Assembly (NCBI GenBank): GCA_945906815.1
Contig: CAMDRT010000018.1
Coordinates: 1-64,000, forward strand
Direction: 5' to 3'
From: Bordetella parapertussis
GTDB taxonomy: Bacteria; Pseudomonadota; Gammaproteobacteria; Burkholderiales; SG8-41
DNA: 64,000 nucleotides
Within the stretch, counting starts at the first letter, position 1. The number at the start of each line of letters is the position of its first letter. Below the pieces are notes generated by a model that saw only the letters and a program-made list of their open reading frames with translations, searched no databases and was not told where the DNA came from. Position numbers and translations under genes: made by a program. Positions 1-12,500 of the stretch are shown piece by piece.

Positions 1-478
1 CACGCCGCAACTGCCACGCCAGCGCGTCTTTGTGCAAAGCGTCGCGCGTCGCGTAGGCCACCACATAACCGGTTTGCCGAATCAGGTCGACAACCTGCGC
101 CTGCCGTACCAGCGGTGCATAGGCGTCGAAGGTTTGCCGCAACAGCGGACGCAACGCGTCGGCGATGGCTTCCACGCGCGATAGCCGTGACGCGGCGACC
201 AGCCGCAAAAACCACGGCAGCGCTTTCATGAAGTGGGCGGGGCGTATCGCCAGCGGCCCCAGCGGATCGAATAAATAGCCCGGCACCTTGGACAGCACAC
301 CCGGCAGCGCCTGCGGCACACAGGAACCTGGACTCAGAATGCCCGCATTGCCGAATGAACAATATTCACCCGGCGGCCGCCCATCGACCACCGTCACCGT
401 ATGCCCGTCGCGCCGCAGGTAGCTGGCGGTGGCGATACCGACAATACCGGCGCCGATTACCGTGATATTTTTAGTCAC
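1..478 (-). CDS. FAD-dependent oxidoreductase, DadA-like, N-terminal part
   Basis: Partial gene: it begins with GTG at 478 on the minus strand and runs off the left edge after about 159 codons. The start of the protein has a dinucleotide-binding Rossmann motif (VIGAGIVGIATAS) with an acidic residue about 25 positions further on, followed by CSFGNAGILSPG. The SFGNAG block is typical of D-amino acid dehydrogenase (DadA) and related FAD oxidases, which oxidise amino acids at the inner membrane and pass electrons to quinone. The substrate cannot be told from this half. No ATG start is available in frame, so GTG was chosen; the Shine-Dalgarno signal is weak. The family assignment is firm, the specific enzyme is not. 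Confidence 0.75.
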   Translation of the reverse strand, partial: MTKNITVIGAGIVGIATASYLRRDGHTVTVVDGRPPGEYCSFGNAGILSPGSCVPQALPGVLSKVPGYLFDPLGPLAIRPAHFMKALPWFLRLVAASRLSRVEAIADALRPLLRQTFDAYAPLVRQAQVVDLIRQTGYVVAYATRDALHKDALAWQLRR

Positions 479-602
479 GCGCGGTGCACCCGTGTTTGTT
501 ACAAAGCGGAATTATAGCTGTAGGCTACGCACATGAATTGGCGGGACAGGCACAGCAGTGGTAAAATCCGCGTCGCTTGCAAAGCGTTGCAATGTCTCTT
601 CC

Positions 603-677
603 GGGCGGTTAACTCAGCGGTAGAGTGCCACCTTCACACGGTGGAAGCCACTGGTTCGATCCCAGTACCGCCCACCA
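603..677 (+). tRNA. tRNA-Val (anticodon CAC)
   Basis: A cloverleaf can be drawn by eye. The acceptor arms GGGCGGT (603-609) and ACCGCCC (667-673) are perfectly complementary. The anticodon stem CCACC/GGTGG encloses the 7-base loop TTCACAC, giving anticodon CAC, which reads GUG valine codons. The T loop carries the usual GGTTCGATCCC. Discriminator A and a genome-encoded CCA end the gene at 677. No second copy of its 3' end, as an integrated element would leave, was noticed in the window. Confidence 0.95.
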
Positions 678-748
678 TCAGTAATCAGCTTGGCAAACAG
701 GCTACCTGGAAATCGCCAGTTTTACCGCCCCCTTCGTGCGAAACGGAA

Positions 749-1066
749 TCAGGCGAGGCCGGCGGCGGGTTGACCCGCCATCAGCACGGCTGCATGCGAT
801 TGCGCCATCGGCTTGCCCTTGCCGTGATCGGTCAATAGCGCGCATATCATCTGGTCATCAAAGCGAAAGCGGCACAGCAGCATGTTGGACGCCGCCATTT
901 TCAGGATTTGTGCTGGTGACAACTGATCCAGGATTTTTGCCACGTCATCACCAACGCCCAACCGAAACATGGCCGTGGCTTTGTCCAGTCTGATCATTTG
1001 CTGCGCCAACAGCAGGTAGCCCAGATTGGTTTCCTGGATGTCGTTCATCAGTTGTTCGCGACTCAT
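749..1066 (-). CDS. flhD: Flagellar transcriptional activator FlhD
   Basis: A 105-residue protein matching the FlhD family along its length: an N-terminal helix with NLGYLLLAQQMI, then DKATAMFRLG, then the SNMLLCRFRFDD region. Cys65 sits where E. coli FlhD has the cysteine that links the dimer. FlhD normally binds FlhC to form the FlhD4C2 activator of flagellar class II promoters. The chosen ATG at 1066 has an AGGAG 6-10 bases upstream; a longer upstream extension of the frame lacks family similarity. No flhC lies on either side: the gene stands alone between a tRNA and a divergent secreted-protein gene. It may act with a distant FlhC or in another role. Confidence 0.88.
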   Translation of the reverse strand: MSREQLMNDIQETNLGYLLLAQQMIRLDKATAMFRLGVGDDVAKILDQLSPAQILKMAASNMLLCRFRFDDQMICALLTDHGKGKPMAQSHAAVLMAGQPAAGLA

Positions 1067-1396
1067 GGTTGATTCTCCTGTTTCACGACCGGTTGCGATA
1101 GGGTGGAAGTGATTGTGCGCGCCACTGCCCTTTGACTTAAGTGGACAAACTCCCATTAAGGGGCTGCCACTTTTACGCTTATCCGCATAGGCATTTTTCC
1201 TACAAACGCGATGCCCGTGAGGTTTTGAGCGGCCGCGGGCTGTCACCGTTTCCTGCATTAAATAATGTGTTGGGTGTTGCGAAAAGCGATGTGATATCCC
1301 CCCTTATTCAACGCCTGCTGTGTTTTGCGATGCGGGCATCATGTGATCCGCGCCGTGAAATGTTCCGGCGGATCAGCGATTACGGAAAATCAGCAT
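1067..1396. other. Intergenic region between divergent flhD and secreted-protein gene
   Basis: About 330 bases without a convincing gene. It must hold the promoters of both flanking divergent genes. I see no clear -35/-10 pair or operator palindrome; overlapping open frames here have neither ribosome site nor family signature. Confidence 0.5.
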
Positions 1397-1966
1397 ATGC
1401 CCACTCTGCGCTTGCTGTGTGTTTCAGGTTTCATGCTGTTTGTGCTGGCGCCTGCTGCGTCTGCGGAAAACACCCCGCTATCCACGCCGCGATCGCGGAC
1501 AAGTCCGGGCAGCGCTCCCGCCGTGGATTTCTCTCAGGTACTATACAAAGGCGTGGTCGGAAATATGTTGGAGACGTTGCCCATGGATCCGGCACAGCGA
1601 GTGAGCTTGCAACGCGGAAATGCGGTGATCAGCAATACCCTGTCCGGCCGTTCGCTGTCGGTGCTGGCAAAGCTAGCCAATCCGGCAGTGATGATCGCTG
1701 CGGTCGCGTGGGGTCTGTGGGCCGCGTCGAATATCGATCCCGCCAAGACCGCCGCCGAATCCGCGCAGGCGGAACCCGCGTCCGGCACCGACGGTGCACC
1801 GGATACGCATGTTGCTGAGCACACATCCCTTACCCTAAATGCCCGCATTACGCCGCTGGATTTAGAATCGGGATCCATGCCCGTGCAGGCACCAGCCGTA
1901 TCCGTTGTCCGTTCGGCCCCGCAGCCCAAGGTGATCAAAGTCTGGGTGTCACAACCTTCCTACTGA
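1397..1966 (+). CDS. Small secreted or membrane-anchored protein of unknown function
   Basis: A 189-residue protein. The ATG at 1397 is chosen because it opens a clean Sec signal peptide: basic start (MPTLR), hydrophobic core, then a likely cleavage after SASAE-type residues (PAASA/EN). The mature part is rich in Ser, Thr, Pro and Ala. Around residues 98-115 there is a second hydrophobic stretch (NPAVMIAAVAWGLWAASN) that could anchor it in the inner membrane. The C-terminal third is low-complexity and ends KVWVSQPSY. An upstream in-frame ATG at 1325 would bury the signal peptide behind an unrelated leader. I do not recognise the family. The gene is divergent from flhD and lies just upstream of an RTX gene fragment. 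Confidence 0.55.
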   Translation: MPTLRLLCVSGFMLFVLAPAASAENTPLSTPRSRTSPGSAPAVDFSQVLYKGVVGNMLETLPMDPAQRVSLQRGNAVISNTLSGRSLSVLAKLANPAVMIAAVAWGLWAASNIDPAKTAAESAQAEPASGTDGAPDTHVAEHTSLTLNARITPLDLESGSMPVQAPAVSVVRSAPQPKVIKVWVSQPSY

Positions 1967-2005
1967 CGTGTGCTGGCATCAGGACTACCGCTAGGGGTTT
2001 GTTGA

Positions 2006-2275
2006 AATTCGCGTGCAGACGACGCCCTTGATGGCGCGGGCGGCAATGACCGCGACCTGATAGTCGGCAGCGCTGTCGCTGACCTGGTCGACGGCGATAG
2101 CGCGATCAGCCCCTCCAGCTTTGACTGGAGCGTCACTCAAATCATCACCGCTGATGGCGATGGCGATCACTCTGACTCTTGGAGTTCGGGGGTTTTGGCG
2201 TCACGATCCGTAAAAAAAGTTGCGAAGAGCCGCGTGCCATCCCACAAGCAGAATGTAATCTGTTGTATTTATTGA
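2006..2275 (+). pseudogene. Fragment of an RTX (calcium-binding repeat) gene
   Basis: An open stretch bounded by an in-frame TGA at 2003 and a TGA at 2273, with no usable start codon. Its translation begins with RTX-like nonapeptide sequence (DGAGGNDRDLIVGS, then DLVDGD) and continues into an Asp/Ser-rich tail (TADGDGDHSD). GGxGxD-type repeats are diagnostic of hemolysin-type calcium-binding proteins. Because it lacks an N-terminus and a ribosome site and lies 1.3 kb upstream of the intact giant RTX gene on the same strand, I read it as debris of a second or earlier RTX gene copy. The repeat signal is short, so confidence is moderate. Confidence 0.5.
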
Positions 2276-2918
2276 AAAATGTTAAAACCGATAAAAATTA
2301 TCGATTTGCGTTTCTCAGAAATGGGGCAGATGATGTCAACCCCTCACCGATCCCTGATCGGCGAGGCGCGTCTGGAGTGCTTGAACGCCCGGAAGATGAA
2401 ATCCATTGCAGGGCGAGTCGGATCATAATTTTTTTGTGCGTAACTCTATGTTTCGCAGCGGATAGCTAAACGACAGGGAATAAGAACACAAGCGAGTGAA
2501 CGGCTAGATGGGAGTCGGACATGAGCGTTGGGTATAAGGTCTGGAACAAGCCTGCCGGGCAAGCCGCGCAGCCAGGCCTTGCGCGCCTCGCAGACCATGC
2601 TTTTGTTCACCCCTCGATAGATGCGCACGACAAGGCGCGGTTCGCGGCTACGCGCGCATGCCTGCAGGGTCGGGCGAACGTGGCCCGGCGCAAGACGCGT
2701 CGAGTCGAGCACGCACTGCGATTGATTCCCCCCTTTCATATATGTCGATCCCTGGTGCGGGCAGACTTGCGTGCTGACTATGGCGAAAACCGTCTCAACA
2801 GGACGCACGGCGCCAAGACCCGGCGGCAGAGTTGGGTCGCGCTGTTTAAGCCACTTACCGTGCAGCGAATCCGGTGCCTGGCGTTAAACGCTTCTGCGTC
2901 ACAGAACGGAGGCTCGAC
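2276..2918. other. Long non-coding stretch upstream of the RTX locus
   Basis: About 640 bases without a gene I can support; open frames on both strands (up to 136 codons) show no recognisable domain. Two small perfect palindromes are visible: CGATAA-AAA-TTATCG near 2288-2302 and CCGATC-CCT-GATCGG at 2347-2361. The left half is AT-rich and could hold the promoter of the RTX operon; the right half is GC-rich and may be decayed coding sequence. Confidence 0.4.
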
Positions 2919-3536
2919 ATGGGCGTGGTGATTCTGGGCGCAGTGGCGCTTTATTTCTTGCTCTGTGTTTTTGTCGTACGCGGGGCGATCAAACATGCAA
3001 AGAAGAACGGCAAGAGCGCAAAGCGCTGGGGCTGGGGAGCGGCACTGGTGCTGTATCTGATTCCTTGTTGGGATTGGCTGCCGACGGTGGCAGTGCACCA
3101 GTACTACTGTTCGAGCGAAGCGGGCTTCTGGGTCTACAAGAGTGTTGAACAATGGCAGGTTGAGAATCCGGGGGTGATGGGGACGTTGGTGCCGAGACAG
3201 GGCGCACCGTCAAAACGGGAGGGCGACATCGACAACTTCACCGACACGTATTTTCTTAATCAACGTATCAATAAAGTGGTTAAGTTCCACGGTAAATTCC
3301 TGTTCAACCGATGGCGGCTCGAACAGGAATTAGTGGACACCAAGTCGAATGAAGTATTGGCGCGGTCTGTGGATTTTTATACGGCACAGATAAGAGGCGA
3401 TGGCGGTTGGTCTGGTTGGAAGTTTTGGTTACACAATGAGCGTTGTGGTAGAGGCGCTAATTCACAGCACGATACCTATGAACTTCGGAGGCAATTCGTC
3501 GATGTTGAGAAACAGCTAACTAGGAGAAAAAATTGA
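2919..3536 (+). CDS. Small membrane protein preceding the RTX gene
   Basis: A 205-residue protein with two hydrophobic segments near the N-terminus (about residues 2-20 and 37-57), separated by a Lys-rich loop. A soluble domain of about 140 residues rich in aromatic and charged residues follows. Start ATG 2919 is supported by a GGAGG motif 6-11 bases upstream; the same frame extends further left without one. Its stop codon overlaps the TTG start of the giant RTX gene (TTGA), so the two are probably translationally coupled. Function is not recognised. By position it could help in export, immunity or anchoring of the RTX product, but nothing in its sequence proves this. Confidence 0.65.
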   Translation: MGVVILGAVALYFLLCVFVVRGAIKHAKKNGKSAKRWGWGAALVLYLIPCWDWLPTVAVHQYYCSSEAGFWVYKSVEQWQVENPGVMGTLVPRQGAPSKREGDIDNFTDTYFLNQRINKVVKFHGKFLFNRWRLEQELVDTKSNEVLARSVDFYTAQIRGDGGWSGWKFWLHNERCGRGANSQHDTYELRRQFVDVEKQLTRRKN

Positions 3537-6500
3537 GCACAATTCAGGCACTGTTTCAACAGACCCAGTTGGCGGAAGCTGCATATGCCAACTTTTTTGA
3601 TGCCGCTGGTAATTTAGTAATGACTGATGCACAGCTTAAAACCGCCCTCACCACCGCTGACAGCAAATTCTCCCCCGCCCAAGCAACCGCCTTCGTCACC
3701 GACTGGGAAGTGGCCGATCACGTGCCGGACACCGCCGCGGGTTTCTCGGCGACGATTTTCAGGAACCGGCACACGGGCGCATGCACACTGGCGATTCGGG
3801 GCTCTCAGGCAACGAGCATCACTGATATTCTCAATGACGTAAATATCATTCTGAATGATGGCGTTGCCGTCGCGCAGTTAGTTAGTCTCTACAATTTTTG
3901 GCAGCGTGCCAACACGGCGTTGGGCAGCCAGTATACGGCGGCAAGGATCAGCGCGAGCCCGGTCGACGGATCGTATACTGTGAGTTGGGTTCTTTCGGGA
4001 CAACTTGCTGATGCCAGCCAGCGGCAAGGTTCCGGCGTGCTGACGGCAATGCCCGCGACCTTGAACGTCACCGGGCATTCGCTGGGTGGCCATCTGGCGA
4101 TGGCTTTCACGCGGTTGTTTCCGGGCGTGTCCTCGACGGCCCTCGTAGTCAATGCGCTCGGCTTCAAGATTGGCAATGTCAAGGCTGACTCCGTATTTTC
4201 GCAACTCGGTGGTGCGCCCGTGTTTACGGCCACGGCGATTCATAATTTCTACGGCATCGCCGGCCCGGAGTTCGCCGCGATGAACAACGGTATTCTTCAA
4301 CAGCCTGGGGGCTTTGACGGGATCTATATTGAGAGTGGAGGATTGGCAACGACAGGTGGCCACAGTAGCTCGCAAATGACTGACAGCGCTGCAATCTATG
4401 ACCTCTTTGTCAAGGTATCCGCGTCGATAAATACAACCGACCCTCCGGTGGGCCTCAACAAAATTACCGCCATTCTCAATGCGGCCTCGGCGATACCGAA
4501 CGTCACTCTGGAACGCGCACTGGACAGTCTGCGACACCTGTTCAAAGACCCGCAGGCATCGATTCCGCTGCCGACGGCTACCGGCAACCGCGAGCAGTTT
4601 TACGCCAACCTGAAAATCCTCCAGGATCGCGTTGCCGCCTACAACGGCGCGCTGACGATAGACTCGCTCGCCACCACCAGCGCCACCATCCTGGCCGGCC
4701 TTGCCCAAGGCAGCGAAGCAATCGCGTATCGCTATGCCTTGAAAGAACTCAACCCGTTTGCGGTAACCGGCGACCATGGCCTGTATGCGCAGCACAACAC
4801 CGGCGTCCATGACGGCAAGCTCGACCTCTACAACGCCGAGACAGGACTAGGCGCGTTGACCGAAAACTGGATCACCGACCGATCGGCGCTGCTGTTTGCC
4901 GAGATGTTACGCAACACCCGCGACACCCCGGATCTCGTTCACCTTGCCGAGGGCAGCACCGCAATTGAATACCGGTTCTATCGCCCCGGTGTGGAAGGCT
5001 TGGCGAACGAAGAACGTTTCTTCGTGCTGCCCCCAGGCGGTTTAGCGCCAGCGCGGCGTACTGGAAGAGCTCGCACCACACAGGAGCAGCTCGTGGCCTT
5101 CGCTGGCGAAGCGGGACGCACGATGACGGGTTCGGACAACGTCCTGGGCGACCGTCTGTATGGCGGCGCTGGTATAGACAACCTGAGAGGCGAGGCGGGT
5201 GCCGACCGCCTGGAAGGGGGCAGCGGTGGTGACCATCTTAGCGGCGGCAGCGGCAACGACACCCTGCTCGGTGGCTTTGGCGACGACAATCTCGATGGCG
5301 GTCTGGGCGCCGACACCTACCTCTGGCGCAAGGGTGACGGCTTTGACAACATCACTGATACGCGTGAGGGCGCCGATGGACCGAAACTGGGTGACCTGCA
5401 GTTTCTGGGTGTAAGCCTGCAGGGCCTCAAGACACAAAAGTCCCCCGACAATCCACGCCTGTTTGAAGATTCGCGGCAGACCCTCTACGCGCTCACCGGC
5501 GCGCCGGGCGTGGACGGCGTGCTCACTGTCGTCAAGCCGGGTGAGCAAGGCGGCTTGCGCGTGCTGGGATTCCGTAGCGGCGACTTTGGCATAGACATAG
5601 GTCCTGTCGCACCGATAGTGCCCACATTTATTTTTGGTACGAATGAGGACGACCGTGCAGGCTTAGCGTCCGCTCTGGTAGCAGGGCTGAACCAAACTGC
5701 GCTGGGCCTTACAGGAAATGACGAGATTGACCTCTTCGGCCCTGGGGCGGAAGGCGAGGGCGGAGTCGGCATTGATGTCATCAAAAGCAGGGGCACGCAA
5801 AATGCACTCTATGGCGACGGCGGTAACGACATCCTGTATTCCGATGGGGGTGATGACACACTGGATGGCGGCAATGACGATGACTTCCTGCAAGCGGGTG
5901 CGGGTGATGACGTTCTTAAAGGCGGCGACGGCAATGATTTGCTGGATGGGGGATTGGGATCGGATGCGATTTCTGGCGGTGCTGGGCGGGATTTTATTGT
6001 GGGTGGCGGCAATTTTGGGACGTATGCGGCAGACAACTATTTTGACCGGACCAACCACCCTTTTGGCGTATTTATTGAAGATACAAACCCGGTGCTGGGC
6101 TTTGCGCAGGTCTACGCCGTTGGTCTTGATTCTGTGTATGCCCTAGCAACTCAGTTATTTTTTGCACGCCTTGAGGATAGCCCGAACAGCATTGATGCGG
6201 GTGCAGGCGACGATTTTGTAGCCGCAGGCGGCGGCGACGATTTTGTGGAGGGCGGAGTAGGCAACGATTTTCTAGTTGGCTTCTCGGGGCAAGACACGAT
6301 CTACGGTGATGTGGGTGACGACACGATTTTCGGTGACGTGACGCAAGGCTCTATGACAGTTGGTAGCACGGAAATTTATACCCTGCCACCCTCTCACGCG
6401 CCGGATTACCTCGACGGTGGCGAGGGCAACGACACCATCGTTGGCGATGGCGGCGCTGATGAATTGATAGGCAGTGTGGGCAACGATTTACTGATGGGTG

Positions 6501-9500
6501 ACAACGCCCTGTTGGAGGAGGAATTTCACGGCACGGATTATCTCGACGGCGGCGACGGCAATGACTCGTTGTTCGGCTATGGTAAAGACGACGAATTGTA
6601 CGGCGGGGCAGGCGACGACATCCTCGAAGGCGACTCAAATACCGTTGCGTCCGGCAAACACGGTAGTGACTATCTGGATGGTGAAGGGGGTGACGACAAA
6701 ATTCAGGGCGACGGCGGCGCAGACACTTTATTCGGCGGTGATGGCGTTGATCAACTGTTTGGGGATGCGGATGACACGCCGCTGGTCAATCAAGGGGCTG
6801 ACTATATGGACGGTGGTGCAGGCGCCGATTACCTGCGCGCCTATGGCGGCGATGACATTTTGTTTGGTGGCGACGGCAACGATCAGATGTTGGGTGAGGC
6901 CGGTAATGATTATATGGATGGTGAAGCGGATGACGATTTAGTAGCCGGCGGAGACGGTGACGACACGATCAATGGCGCGCTCGGAAACGACGATTTGCAG
7001 GGCGGGAACGGCGATGACGACATCGGCGGCGGGGCGGGCATAGATCAGCTCAGTGGCGGGGCGGGCGACGACACCATCGCCGGTGGTGACGGCAATGACC
7101 AACTCGCGGGCAACGAAGGCAATGACGCGCTCAGCGGCGATGCCGGGGCCGATACGTTTTTTGGTGACGACGGCAACGATACGATCAACGGTGGTAGTGG
7201 CAGTGACAGCATGCTGGGCGGCGCAGGCAATGATGCGTTGGAGGGTGGTAGTGGTAATGATGATTTGCAAGGCGACGACGGTAACGACACTCTGGACGGG
7301 GGCGATGGTGCCGACACGACGCTCGGCGGTGAAGGAGACGACACCCTGACCTTGAATGCCGGCGACGACCAGGCGGACGGCGGCGCGGGCGCAGACGTGG
7401 TCGATGGGGGCGAGGGTAGCGACCTGCTCTTGGGCAGCAGCGGCAACGACAGCCTGATCGGAGGCGCTGGTGATGACCTATTACTGGGTGGCGACGACAA
7501 TGACCTGCTGCTCGGTGGGTTGGGCATAGATACGTTGTTGGGTGAAGCCGGGGATGACCGGCTAATAGGCGGGGCCTTGGATGATGTGCTGCAGGGTGGC
7601 CTGGGTAACGATGTCTACGTTTACGCACGCGGCGACGGAGTAGACATCATTACTGAAGCAATAGACTCGCCTTCAAACGTCGACCGGATTGAGTTTGCTG
7701 CCGGCATTTCACCCCAGGAGGTGAGCCTCGTTCGTGATTATGGGTTTACGTTTAACGATGGATTTATCAACCTGAAGCTGCGTGTGAATGGGCAGGATGC
7801 CATCGTGCTTCGTGATTACTTCGCGCGCGCGGATGCGGGGCTCAAGGTCGAGCAGATTGCGTTCGCGAATGGCACGGTGTGGGACTACGCATTTGTTCTG
7901 GCTGCTGTGAGTAATCCGATTACGGAGGGAGCCGATCAAATAATCGGCTACGCCTACGGCGAGACCATCAATGCTCTGGGTGGGAACGATTATGTCTTGG
8001 GGTATGCCGGTAACGACCTGATCTCGGGTGCCGCAGGCAGTGACACCTTGTATGGTGGCGGCGGCAACGATACGGTGGACGGCGGCGTAGACGACGATGT
8101 GCTCGAAGGAGATGGCGACAATGATAGCCTCATCGGCGGGGCGGGCAACGATATACTCAATCGCGCTACCGCAATATTCTACAGTGGAAATAACACCCTG
8201 GAAGGTGGTAGCGGGGATGATTTTTTGTATGGAGGCACTAGCAATGATATCTACAAATTCGGCCGGGGTGACGGTAGCGACACGATTAGCGAAAGTGGAT
8301 TCGTCACCTCGAATGCGCAAGACCAAATTCTTTTCGCCGTGGGAATCACGCCCGCTAACTTAGTTCTGCTCCGGGACGACGAAAACCTGCTACTGGCGCT
8401 TGATGCTGGGCAGTCACAGATCAAGATCGTTAATTTCTTCAGGACTGACCGCAACCTCAAAATCGAAAGTATAGCGCTCGCTGATGGGACGATTTGGGAT
8501 AGTGCAGCGATCCTGTCTCACGTGGTCGCAGGTACTGCAAACGCGATGACCGGCACTGCCGGCAACAACACTTTCGTGGTCGATAACGCCGACGACACCA
8601 TTACCGAGGCCGCCAATGGCGGCATCGACACGGTGCAAAGCTCGGTCTCCTACACGTTGGGAGAACATCTTGAGAACCTGATGTTGACCGGGTATTTCAA
8701 TGTCGGTGCTGTCGGCAATACGGGGAATAATACGATCACCGGAAACACCGGGGATAATTTTCTAGTGGGTGGTGGCGGCAGTGATACGCTGGACGGCGGA
8801 TTGGGAGATGACAATCTTGTTAGCAGTTTTTCTTATGATGCCAGCGTCGATTTGCTGATCGGCGGACCGGGCAATGATCGACTGGAAGGTGACCCTAACT
8901 ATCCTGACACGTTGATCGGCGGCACCGGTGATGACAGCTATATTTCGCCCACCGGCACCATCATCGAAGCGCCGGGAGAAGGCATCGACACAGCCTATGT
9001 GAGCACCACTACATATACCTTGCCCGAGAATGTCGAAAATCTCGTTATGACGCACGGGATTAACGGTAACCGGCAAATGACCGGTAATGCACTGAACAAT
9101 CGCATAATCTCTGATCGCGCTTCCTTGGGTTATAACTTTGTACTGGACGGTGGTGCCGGGGCAGACACCATGATCGGTGCCGACTCAGATGACACTTTTT
9201 TTGTCGACCATACCGGTGATGTCGTGATCGAGACGGCGTTGAACTATTATGGGAATCAACTCTCGGTCGATGGTGTTGTAAGCTCGTTCGATTATGTACT
9301 TGGTGCCAATCTCGAGAACCTGGAGTTGCTTAGCGGCAGCGCGGCGATCAATGGTGCCGGCAACGTGCTTAACAACGCGCTTGCCGGCAACCAGAATGCC
9401 AACACGTTGCTTGGACTCGATGGCGACGACACGCTGTTTGGTGCAATAGCCGCTGACACATTGATCGGAGGTCACGGCAACGACATCTATTATCTTGCGG

Positions 9501-12500
9501 ACCACCGGGTCGGGTCGTACTATGATAACGCCTACAGCTATACAAGCAGCGTGACGAGTGTCAACGAGGACACGCTCGTGGAGTTGGGTGACGATGGCAT
9601 CGACACGGTGAGAAGCCTGTACGACTATACCCTCGGCAACAATCTGGAAAACCTGGAGCTTTTAGAGAGCAGCTACGGTTCGGGGCTGTATATTCGCCCC
9701 GTGCATGCCACCGGCAACGCGGCCGCCAATATGATCACCGGTAACGGCGCTGACAATATCCTCGATGGCGGCGCGGGCGCAGACACCATGGGGGGCGGTT
9801 CTGGTAATGACACTTATCTGTTCGGCAGAGGCGCGGGGCAGGATGTGATTACTGAAGATTCCTCGTTCTCCATGCATACCGATGCAATCCAGTTTGGCGC
9901 CGATGTCCTGGTATCAGATATCGTGTTGTCTCGCAGCCCTTCTCTGCTGGACTCCTACGACAATCTGGTGTTGCAGATCGCAGGTAGCGCTGATCAAGTT
10001 ACAGTGAATTACCACTTCGATCCCGTCCCACCGATGGATGGCCAGCCGCCTACGCGGTACCGCATGGAGCAGTTGCGTTTTGCGGATGGCACAATATGGA
10101 GCGACGCCGCGGTGGATGTGCGGATGGCGAATGGCGGCACCATTGTCATCAGCGAAAATGCCGACGTTTATCTGGGTAGCAACAGCGCCGACTTGCTCAA
10201 CCTGCTGGGTGGCGACGATACCGCCTCTGGCGGCTTGGGGGCTGATGTCCTCAGTGGCGGCCTGGGTAATGACTGGCTTTTCGGCAATCAGGGTAATGAT
10301 GCTTTGTCGGGCCATGAGGGGGGCGACTTCCTTTACGGAAACATCGGCGATGACCAACTGCACGGTGATGCGGGCATAGATAGTATCTATGGCGGCGGCG
10401 GCACCGATACGCTGCAAGGTGGCGCGGAGGGCGATTTTTTGTACGGGGAGGCTGGAAATGATGCGCTGAGTGGCGAGGCGAGTCGTGATTGGCTAGATGG
10501 CGGCGAGGGGAATGATGTGCTGGCCGGCGGACTGGATGATGACTTACTCTTTGGCGCCGACGGCAATGACACGCTGATGGGCGATGAAGGCTACGATGAA
10601 TTGAGCGGTGGCAAAGGCGATGACCGATTGTCCGGCGGCGCGGGGGCAGACTTTTTGCGGGGAGATGAGGGCAGCGATACTTACGTCTTTGCCCGTGGTG
10701 ATGGTCAGGACTATATCAGCGATGACGGTTTCGGGGCAGCGGGTCCGCAGTTCGACACTATAGAGTTAGCCGCGGGTATCCTGACGACGGACGTGACTGT
10801 ATCGCGCATGGACGAGGCTTTGGTGATTGCCATTCACAGCATTACCGATCAACTGATAGTCTTCGGATTTTTCTTCGATGCTGTCTTCGAAATTGAGCAG
10901 GTCCGGTTTGCGGATGGCACGGTCTGGAACAATGCCACCCTTAAAGACATGGCATTGGCGATACGTGGCACCGATGCTGCAGAGACAATAAATGGTACCG
11001 GGGGCAATGATCGCATTCTGGGACTGGGCGGCAACGACACACTCAATGGGCTCGGCGGTAATGACCTCATCGACGGGGGGTTGGGCAACGACGCAATGCG
11101 CGGCGGAGTAGGCAACGATACCTATATCGTTAATAGCGCCAGCGATACCGTGACTGAGAATGCAAACGAAGGTGTGGACACTATAGAAAGTTCCGTCACG
11201 CGCACCCTGTCTGCGAACGTTGAAAATCTTACGCTGACCGGCTCTGGGGCTATCAATGGCACCGGCAACGCTTCAAACAACGTGATCATCGGCAATGTCG
11301 GTGTCAACACGCTCAGTGGCCATACGGGTGCTGATACGCTGTCGGGCGGCGCTGGCAATGATACCTATGTGCTGGACAATAGTGCAGATGTGGTAATTGA
11401 GAGCCTGAACGAAGGCACCGATACGATACAGTCCTCGGTGACGTACACCCTCGGCGCCAACGTCGAGAATCTAACGCTGACGGGCACCACCGCGATCAGC
11501 GCTACCGGCAATGCGCTGGATAACCTGCTCACAGGCAACGCCGGCATCAATACGCTCAACGGTGGTGACGGTAACGACACGCTCAATGGCGGCCCTGGCG
11601 CGGATGGCATGGCAGGTGGCCTGGGCAATGACAGCTATGTGGTGAATGTGGCGGGCGATACCATAACTGAGTGGGTGAATCAGGGCACTGACATCGTTCA
11701 GGCGGGCGTTACTTACACCTTGGGCGCGAACCTGGAGCATCTTGCGCTGACTGGAACTACGGCTATCCACGGCACCGGCAACGCGTTGAATAACGCGATC
11801 ACCGGCAACAGCGGGAACAACACGCTGAGCGGCGGCGCTGGCAACGACACGCTCAATGGTGGCGCCGGCACGGACAGTCTGGCAGGTGGTGCGGGCGACG
11901 ATACCTACATTTTAGATATTGCCGGCGACACCCTCACCGAGGCCGCGAGCCAGGGCACGGATAGCGTGCTGGCGGCAGTGACGTATACGCTCGCAGCCAA
12001 CCTCGAGAACCTGATGCTGACTGGCAACGGGAGTATCAACGGCACCGGCAACACCTTGAACAACGTGATCAGCGGCAACGCAGGTAATAACACGCTCAAT
12101 GGTGGCAGCGGCAATGACACACTCAATGGTGGCGCTGGCGCGGACCGTATGGTGGGTGGCGCAGGCGATGACACTTATGGTATCGATGTGGCGGGTGACG
12201 CTGTCACTGAAGCGGCAAGCCAGGGTACGGATACGGTGCAGACGAGTATCAGCTACACGCTGGGTGCCCAACTTGAGCATCTCACGCTGATCGGCGCTAC
12301 TGCGATCAACGGCACGGGCAATGCACTGGCGAACGTGATCACAGGCAACGCGGCTGCCAACACGCTCACCGGTGGCGCTGGCAACGACACTTACCGCTTC
12401 GACCTGAACTTTGGCCAAGACGTGATTGTGGAGAACGACACCACGGCGGGCAACGCTGACCGTATCCAGTTTGGAGCGGGCATTGCGCCCACGGATATTG

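Noticed and set aside
603..677. tRNA-Val as an integration site of a genomic island
   Set aside because: No integrase and no second copy of the tRNA 3' end were noticed in the window.
2446..2931. Open frames on both strands (up to 136 codons) upstream of the RTX locus
   Set aside because: No ribosome site or recognisable domain on either strand, and composition typical of random GC-rich sequence; possibly decayed coding DNA but not supportable.
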